Below are positions 5,487 to 5,924 of a stretch of 5,924 nt of DNA, piece by piece. Positions within the stretch are counted from its first letter, which is position 1. The number at the start of each line of letters is the position of its first letter. Source of the stretch: Kiritimatiellia bacterium (GTDB lineage: Bacteria; Verrucomicrobiota; Kiritimatiellia; RFP12; UBA1067). The notes under the pieces are model-generated. The model worked only from the letters and a program-made list of their open reading frames with translations. It ran no database searches and was not told where the DNA came from. The DNA lies in contig JAFNRY010000264.1 of NCBI GenBank assembly GCA_017385345.1, positions 1 through 5,924 on the forward strand, written 5' to 3'. Both the position numbers and the translations under genes were made by a program.

Positions 5487-5610
5487 GGGCATAAGTGGAA
5501 CGGGCTTCCTACCCGTTTAGAACAGGGAGAAGCCGCCGCTGTAAGCGGAGCAGGCATCTTGCAGGTTGTGGAAGATATCAACGGGCTGGAAGCCCGTTCC
5601 ACTTATGCCC
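5487..5610. repeat. Large inverted repeat built from palindromic copies B and C
   Basis: The outer 23 bp of each arm (5487-5509 and 5588-5610) are perfectly inverted. After two mismatches the pairing continues six more bases, so the arms are 31 nt with 29 matches and a central spacer of 62 nt. Each arm holds a copy of the 29-bp palindromic element (minus strand 5492-5520; plus strand 5577-5605), so each arm can also fold on itself through AACGGG/CCCGTT. The spacer contains a small hairpin CCGCT/AGCGG (5536-5548). Partial copies flank the block: a half element at 5459-5472, and a CCCGTTCC echo at 5608-5615. No transposase is present. It resembles a REP-type or MITE-like non-autonomous element. 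Confidence 0.75.
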
Positions 5611-5664
5611 GTTCCTCTTACGCCAAAATCGCCAGCTCCTACGTAGGCTCAGGCATCGCGTGAA

Positions 5665-5694
5665 TTGCACAAACGGCGTGTTTTTTGGTATAAT
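5665..5694 (+). promoter_or_regulatory. Promoter of secG
   Basis: TTGCAC (5665-5670, four of six matches to the -35 consensus) is 18 nt from a perfect -10 TATAAT (5689-5694). The -10 is preceded by TGG, an extended -10 as in the leu promoter. Predicted start is near 5701, leaving a short leader of about 25 nt before the secG ATG. The -35 starts about 55 bp after the end of the large inverted repeat. Confidence 0.8.
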
Positions 5695-5725
5695 CCGGCC
5701 AACGAAATCGGGAAAGGCTGAAAAA

Positions 5726-5924
5726 ATGATATTCGTAAAGGTGTTACTCTATATAGTAGAGGTTGTGGTGTGCGTGCTTTTGGGGCTGATAGTAATGCTT
5801 CAGAAGCCGAAAGAAGGCGGCCTTGGCGGCGCGTTCGGCGGCGGGGCGCTCGAGGCGTCTCTTGGCGCGGACGCGGGCAACATCCTTATCAGGGCGACTG
5901 CGATTCTGGGAACGATCTTCCTTC
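5726..5924 (+). CDS. secG: Protein translocase subunit SecG (5' part)
   Basis: Small inner-membrane subunit of the SecYEG channel, which exports unfolded proteins with SecA. Only the first 66 codons are in the window; the gene runs off the right edge. Residues 3-24 form a hydrophobic first membrane segment (FVKVLLYIVEVVVCVLLGLI). The family signature loop follows: MLQKPKEGGLGGAFGGG (24-40), then a variable stretch (LGADAG), and from about residue 56 a second hydrophobic segment begins (ATAILGTIFL). The ATG at 5726 is preceded by GGAAAGG (5711-5717) with 8 nt spacing. It is the first gene after its own promoter, divergent from the leu operon with no functional link apparent. The GLGGAFGGG loop followed by a GA-x-AG stretch resembles SecG of the PVC bacteria, from memory. 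Confidence 0.92.
   Translation, partial: MIFVKVLLYIVEVVVCVLLGLIVMLQKPKEGGLGGAFGGGALEASLGADAGNILIRATAILGTIFL

Larger units (their letters stand above)
4835..5664. other. Long repeat-rich region between divergent promoters
   Basis: About 830 bp separate the leu and secG promoters, much longer than divergent promoters need. Reading frames in all six frames are short or repeat-derived, and none shows a recognisable domain or a good ribosome binding site. The region holds, from left to right, a palindromic repeat copy (4905-4933), a GC-rich multi-hairpin block (5015-5095), an A/T-rich stretch (5128-5197), an inverted repeat (5197-5236), a 22-bp tandem repeat (5251-5338), an A/T-rich stretch with a 7-bp inverted repeat ATAACTT/AAGTTAT (5384-5390 and 5417-5423), and a large inverted repeat (5487-5610). 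An unlabelled non-coding RNA is possible, but I did not recognise any known RNA family. Confidence 0.6.

Noticed and set aside
5430..5663. 77-codon plus-strand open frame in the repeat region
   Set aside because: Its sequence is mostly translated palindromic repeat, with no SD or domain. I treat it as non-coding.

Overview
The window carries a complete leucine biosynthesis operon on the minus strand, in the order leuA, leuC, leuD, leuB (4599 down to 244). It is preceded by a promoter and a leader region that looks like a ribosome-mediated transcription attenuator. At the right edge, divergently transcribed, is the first part of secG (5726 to the window end). Together the four enzymes convert 2-ketoisovalerate plus acetyl-CoA to 2-ketoisocaproate, the direct precursor of leucine.

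Layout, left to right. 1-243 is non-coding as far as I can tell and holds only a weak candidate terminator for the operon. 244-4599 is the tightly packed operon: leuA/leuC and leuD/leuB each overlap through an ATGA, while leuC and leuD are 20 nt apart. 4600-4820 is the leader: a good sigma70-type promoter with an extended -10, a 27-codon leader peptide with nine Leu codons, and RNA segments that can form either an antiterminator or a 12-bp GC-rich terminator. 4835-5664 is a long, repeat-rich intergenic region between the divergent leu and secG promoters. It contains three copies of a palindromic element of about 29 bp, two of them forming a long inverted repeat, plus a 22-bp tandem repeat with phased GATC sites and a GC-rich block with competing hairpins. 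No protein gene in it convinced me.

Organism: a bacterium with moderately high GC content. LeuC (421 aa) and LeuD (160 aa) are of the shorter form also found in archaea and many non-proteobacterial bacteria, not the enterobacterial form. The SecG sequence and the style of the intergenic repeats are compatible with the PVC group (Verrucomicrobiota, Kiritimatiellota, Lentisphaerota). That placement is an impression from family resemblance, not a demonstrated assignment.

The most interesting item is the leu attenuator. It is a fully readable Trp/Leu-type leader-peptide switch, apparently in a lineage where I am not aware of such leu attenuators being characterised. The repeat architecture of the intergenic region is second.
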